Below, one piece after another: positions 22,876 through 25,558 of a stretch of DNA of 25,558 bases. Within the stretch, counting starts at the first letter, position 1. Every line of letters starts with the position of its first letter. The notes below the pieces were generated by a model. That model was not told where the DNA came from, searched no databases, and worked only from the letters and a program-made list of their open reading frames with translations. Source of the DNA: Verrucomicrobiota bacterium (GTDB lineage: Bacteria; Verrucomicrobiota; Verrucomicrobiia; Limisphaerales; CAZBKV01); contig JAGHDA010000254.1 in assembly GCA_021160185.1 (NCBI GenBank), forward strand, positions 1 through 25,558, read 5' to 3'. The position numbers and the translations under genes are program-made.

Positions 22876-24201
22876 ATGAGCCGGGACGCGATGGAACGAG
22901 TGAAGCGACTCCGGGAAGCGCTGCCGCCCCAGGGGCTTTTTGCCGGGAAGACATGGCGGTTTTCCCCCGAACCGTTTGCGCTGCCGAGGAAGTTCGTCGC
23001 TCAGCTCGAGTTCCTCGGAAGGGTTCTGCTCCGATTCTATAAAGCGGCCAATCTCCTCTACCTGAAAAGCTCCCGCGGCGAAGCCCCGGAATGGGCGGCG
23101 CGCTGGTTGGATATGGGCAAGCCGCCCCGGGTGATCGAACTGGGCCGCCGCGGCGCGTGGCGGCAGGAGGTTCCCCGGGTAATCCGCCCCGACCTGATTC
23201 TCACCGAAGACGGCTTCCGAATCACTGAACTGGACTCGATCCCCGGCGGGATCGGCCTGACCGATTGGCTCCATCAGGCTTATGCGGAACTGGACCCTTC
23301 GTTCGCCTCGCGGCTGGCAGGAGGCCGCCATGGGATGCGCGAAGGGTTCGCGGGAATCTTCGGCGACGCCCCGCGGGTCCACATTGTGGTGTCCGAAGAG
23401 TCGGCTGCCTATCGGCCGGAAATGCTCTGGCTGGCGGAGCAGGCGGATCCGGAGCGGTTCCGTCTCGCTTCGCCTAAGCGGATCGAGCTGCGCCCCGGCG
23501 AGGCAGTCTACCGTTTCTTCGAGTTGTTTGACCTCTCCCACGTGCCGGCGGCGGAGCCTCTTTTCCAATCCGCGGCGCGGGGGGAGATTTGGCTGACGCC
23601 TCCGCCCAAGGCCTTCCTCGAAGAAAAGGCCCTGCTGGGCCTGTTTTGGAACCGCAACCTGCGCTCCTTCTGGCGGCGCGAGATGGGCGCGCGTTTCTTC
23701 GAAGAACTGAGGGAGCGCACGCCGCGGACGTGGATTCTCGACCCGAGTCCGCTCCCGCCCCACGCCGCGATCCCTGAACTGGAGCTGACCGACTGGCGGC
23801 AATTGAAGGCCCTCTCCAAGAAGGAACGCAACCTGATCCTCAAGGAGTCCGGATTTTCCCCCGAAGCGTGGGGCGCCCGAAGCGTGACCCTGGGCAGCGA
23901 TTGCTCGGCGGAGGCCTGGGCGGAGGCTGTGGATCGAGCTCTTCACGCTTGGCCGCAACGGCTCTATGTCCTCCAGCGCTATCACAAACCGCGGCGGATT
24001 CCCTTCCGATGGGCGGATGAGAAAGGGCTCTTCGAAGAGGAAGGCCGCGTGAGGCTCTGTCCCTATTACTTCGCGGAACCGGGGCCTGAGCCAAAACGCG
24101 TGCGCTTGGGCGGCGTGCTGGCTACCATCTGCCCTGCGGACAAGAAAATCATCCACGGAATGCGCGAGGCGGTGATGGCTCCTTGCATGACAGAAGCATG
24201 A
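22876..24201 (+). CDS. Uncharacterised protein, possible circularly permuted ATP-grasp ligase
   Basis: I do not recognise a named family for this 441-residue, apparently cytoplasmic protein. It has no signal or membrane segment. Visible features are LILTEDGFRITELDSIPGGI (about 114-133), VHIVVSEESAAYRPEMLWLA (about 171-190), a hydrophobic-Lys element NLILKESGFSPEAWGA (about 318-333) and a later strand LYVLQRYHKPRRIPF (about 363-377). The order ELDSIPGG, then ILKES, then VLQRYH resembles ATP-grasp proteins of the glutathionylspermidine synthase or circularly permuted type, in which the Lys and the late Gln/Glu strand clamp ATP. That would imply an ATP-dependent carboxylate-amine ligase. This is pattern-based inference. 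ATG 22876 is used; ATG 22891 has a better placed GGGA. Its stop overlaps the MarC start as ATGA, and the CDP-alcohol transferase is 50 bases upstream. Confidence 0.6.
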   Translation: MSRDAMERVKRLREALPPQGLFAGKTWRFSPEPFALPRKFVAQLEFLGRVLLRFYKAANLLYLKSSRGEAPEWAARWLDMGKPPRVIELGRRGAWRQEVPRVIRPDLILTEDGFRITELDSIPGGIGLTDWLHQAYAELDPSFASRLAGGRHGMREGFAGIFGDAPRVHIVVSEESAAYRPEMLWLAEQADPERFRLASPKRIELRPGEAVYRFFELFDLSHVPAAEPLFQSAARGEIWLTPPPKAFLEEKALLGLFWNRNLRSFWRREMGARFFEELRERTPRTWILDPSPLPPHAAIPELELTDWRQLKALSKKERNLILKESGFSPEAWGARSVTLGSDCSAEAWAEAVDRALHAWPQRLYVLQRYHKPRRIPFRWADEKGLFEEEGRVRLCPYYFAEPGPEPKRVRLGGVLATICPADKKIIHGMREAVMAPCMTEA

Positions 24202-24941
24202 TCGAGTATTTCTTGCTGGCGCTAAGCACGCTGTTCGTCATCGTCGACCCTCTGGCGACGGTGCCGGTCTTTCTGGCCATGACGCCCAACGATTCGCCCG
24301 CAAGCCGCATCCGCACGGCCCGTCTGGCGGCCATCGTCACGGCGGCGGTCCTCCTCACCTTCGCCCTGAGCGGCAACTTGATCTTCCGGCTCATGGGCAT
24401 CACCCTCCCCGCCTTTCAACTGGCCGGAAGCGTGATCCTGCTGCTCATCGCCATCGACATGCTCCGAGCTCAGCCCTCGCGCGTGCGGATGACCGAAGAG
24501 GAAGCGGACGCAGGGGCGGCCAAGGAAGAGATCGCCATCACCCCTCTTGCGGTGCCGATGATGGCCGGGCCCGGCGCGATCACCACGGTCATCATTCTCC
24601 GCAGCCAGGCGCGATCCTGGGTCCATCTCCTCATCCTGATCGGCGTGATTCTGGCGGTAAGCGCCTCGGCGTATGTGACGCTTCGCCTCTCGGCCTACGG
24701 CGCCCGGTGGCTGAGCCCGATTTTGATGCGGCTGACTACCCGGATTATGGGCCTCCTGTTGGCGGCGATCGCCGTCCAGTTCGCGCTCAACGCCTTGGGC
24801 CTTCCCTCGAAAGAAGATGCACCGCTTCTCCACGGGCCGGGGGCCGGCGTTTCTTCCACGCAAGCTCCCTCCTTCCGCATCACGCTTCCTCGATCATCCG
24901 CCACCCCAGGACGTCCGCCAGGGCCCGCGCCGGCTCCTTGA
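24198..24941 (+). CDS. MarC family integral membrane protein
   Basis: The first about 205 of 247 residues make a six-helix MarC-family protein. They include the N-terminal helix FLLALSTLFVIVDPLATVPV with the family's VDP.. motif, LMGITLPAFQLAGSVILLLI, and ITPLAVPMMAGPGAITTVII with the characteristic P-L-A-V-P-M-x-A-G-P-G-A-I. The family ends near RIMGLLLAAIAVQFALNALG. The protein then continues for about 42 residues without hydrophobic or family character (Pro/Ser-rich, ending GRPPGPAPAP) and runs antisense over the last 62 bases of the convergent sugar isomerase-like gene. MarC proteins were once linked to multiple antibiotic resistance, but that role has been withdrawn; their substrate is unknown. 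ATG 24198 overlaps the upstream stop (ATGA). Confidence 0.9.
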   Translation: MIEYFLLALSTLFVIVDPLATVPVFLAMTPNDSPASRIRTARLAAIVTAAVLLTFALSGNLIFRLMGITLPAFQLAGSVILLLIAIDMLRAQPSRVRMTEEEADAGAAKEEIAITPLAVPMMAGPGAITTVIILRSQARSWVHLLILIGVILAVSASAYVTLRLSAYGARWLSPILMRLTTRIMGLLLAAIAVQFALNALGLPSKEDAPLLHGPGAGVSSTQAPSFRITLPRSSATPGRPPGPAPAP

Positions 24942-25558
24942 GATCGCCGTAAAACGTCACCCGATGCCAACCCCACCGGTCCCAGAACCGGAACATCTTC
25001 TCGATGTCCCCGATCGGCTCGGCGCACAACTTAGTCCGACACGCGCGGTCGTTGAAGTCGTTGCCCCGCGTTTTTGCCTGGTGGAGGAGAATCTCCTTGC
25101 GGTCCGGCGCGATCTGCATAGTGGTGACCTTGTAATCCTGCGGCAGAAGCGAGCGCACCGAAGCCCCCTGACGATCCTCGGAATGGGTGACGATTTCATA
25201 CGGATTGGCCGGACCGGAGGGACCGAACGGCCGGTTGGTCGCCACGCAATGAGCATAGATGATCTGCCGCCGCCCGATGTCGAGCACCGGATCGGAAATG
25301 TACCCCGGACGTCCCTCGGTCAAGGTCTGGATCATCACGATCAACGAGGTGGAACGCAGGTCGCACTCGCACCCTCCCACAAGATTCTCGTTGAGCAGCT
25401 GGTGGAAGCCGAGGCATGGATAGGCATGGATGTGATTGCCGTAGAATCCACCCAAACAATTAACCGTGATTGCGCGAGCACCATAACGTTTGATTAGTGC
25501 TCGTTGGGCCAGATACATCGCCGCTGATTCCTCCAGCGTCTTCTCGGAGACGCCTTCC
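24880..25558 (-). CDS. L-fucose/L-arabinose isomerase-like protein, C-terminal part (5' end outside window)
   Basis: The minus-strand frame is open from the window end to TGA at 24880-24882, about 225 residues. It contains ITVNCLGGFYGNHIHAYPCL, NENLVGGCECDLRSTSLIVM, LTEGRPGYISDPVLD and IIYAHCVATNRPFGP. This order is characteristic of the fucose/arabinose isomerase fold: an acid/Cys-Glu-x-Asp strand with a following D-P-x-x-D and AHC segment where the metal and substrate are held. It ends in a small beta domain with WGWHRVTFYGDLKEP. The enzymes interconvert aldoses and ketoses; here the substrate is not defined, and many family members in this phylum are uncharacterised. The N-terminal two-thirds lie beyond the window. 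The 3' end overlaps the MarC gene tail by 62 bases. Confidence 0.78.
   Translation of the reverse strand, partial: EGVSEKTLEESAAMYLAQRALIKRYGARAITVNCLGGFYGNHIHAYPCLGFHQLLNENLVGGCECDLRSTSLIVMIQTLTEGRPGYISDPVLDIGRRQIIYAHCVATNRPFGPSGPANPYEIVTHSEDRQGASVRSLLPQDYKVTTMQIAPDRKEILLHQAKTRGNDFNDRACRTKLCAEPIGDIEKMFRFWDRWGWHRVTFYGDLKEPARALADVLGWRMIEEA

Noticed and set aside
22822..24156. 444-codon open frame on the minus strand opposite the ATP-grasp-like gene
   Set aside because: No coherent fold or start context. The plus-strand frame is coupled to both neighbours and has balanced protein composition.
1..25558. CRISPR array, insertion sequence or phage remnant
   Set aside because: No regularly spaced direct repeats, transposase or phage structural motifs were seen on either strand.

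Overview
The window is about 25.5 kb of high-GC bacterial chromosome. Three things point to the Verrucomicrobiota (Limisphaera/Pedosphaera-like) or a close relative in the PVC group. There is a pseudopilin with the leader signature AFTLIELLVVIAIIA followed by LLPALARAKAKA. There are large secreted lamin-tail, Ig and beta-helix proteins ending in FYRIR or FFRLR. There are several S1-type sulfatases with planctomycete/verrucomicrobial style motifs. Assignment below phylum is inference. No rRNA, CRISPR array, integrase or complete insertion sequence is visible.

Layout. (1) 2-3775, plus strand: the tail of a tandem-ACT protein, a 54-residue symporter accessory protein, a sodium:solute symporter and an outer-membrane porin, closed by a strong terminator. 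(2) 3865-5973, minus strand: a small one-TM protein, phenylacetate-CoA ligase (PaaK type) and a second tandem-ACT protein. The ACT fragment at the window edge resembles the second half of the ACT protein made here, so two PaaK/ACT-type loci may flank the transporter. (3) 6143-7045: a DUF1232 protein and a convergent YjbQ-type protein. (4) 7166-10158: a secreted beta-helix protein and deoC, with stop codons overlapping tail to tail. (5) 10432-13228: an arylsulfatase-like protein with an atypical active-site motif, then a DUF523-DUF1722 fusion. (6) 13250-16803, minus strand: a pseudopilin followed by a large secreted Ig/lamin-tail protein. (7) 17004-21928, plus strand: a second sulfatase, a Tat-exported serine hydrolase fused to it by an ATGA overlap, a remnant of a glycosidase C-terminal domain, and a full glycoside-hydrolase-like protein, again joined by ATGA. 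This looks like an exported carbohydrate-processing cluster. (8) 22086-24941: tRNA-Lys(UUU), a CDP-alcohol phosphatidyltransferase, an unrecognised ATP-grasp-like protein and a MarC-family membrane protein. (9) 24880 to the window end, minus strand: the C-terminal part of a fucose/arabinose isomerase-like protein that overlaps the MarC gene end.

Taken together the window suggests a heterotroph that degrades sulfated or otherwise decorated polysaccharides outside the cell (sulfatases, glycosidase, serine esterase-like hydrolase, sugar isomerase, deoC) and takes up organic acids through a porin/symporter pair near acyl-CoA ligases. Substrates are not determined by the sequence. The observations most worth a second look are the symporter microprotein, the CSQTR sulfatase, the sulfatase/serine hydrolase/glycosidase cluster with its domain remnant, and the uncharacterised ATP-grasp-like gene coupled to MarC.
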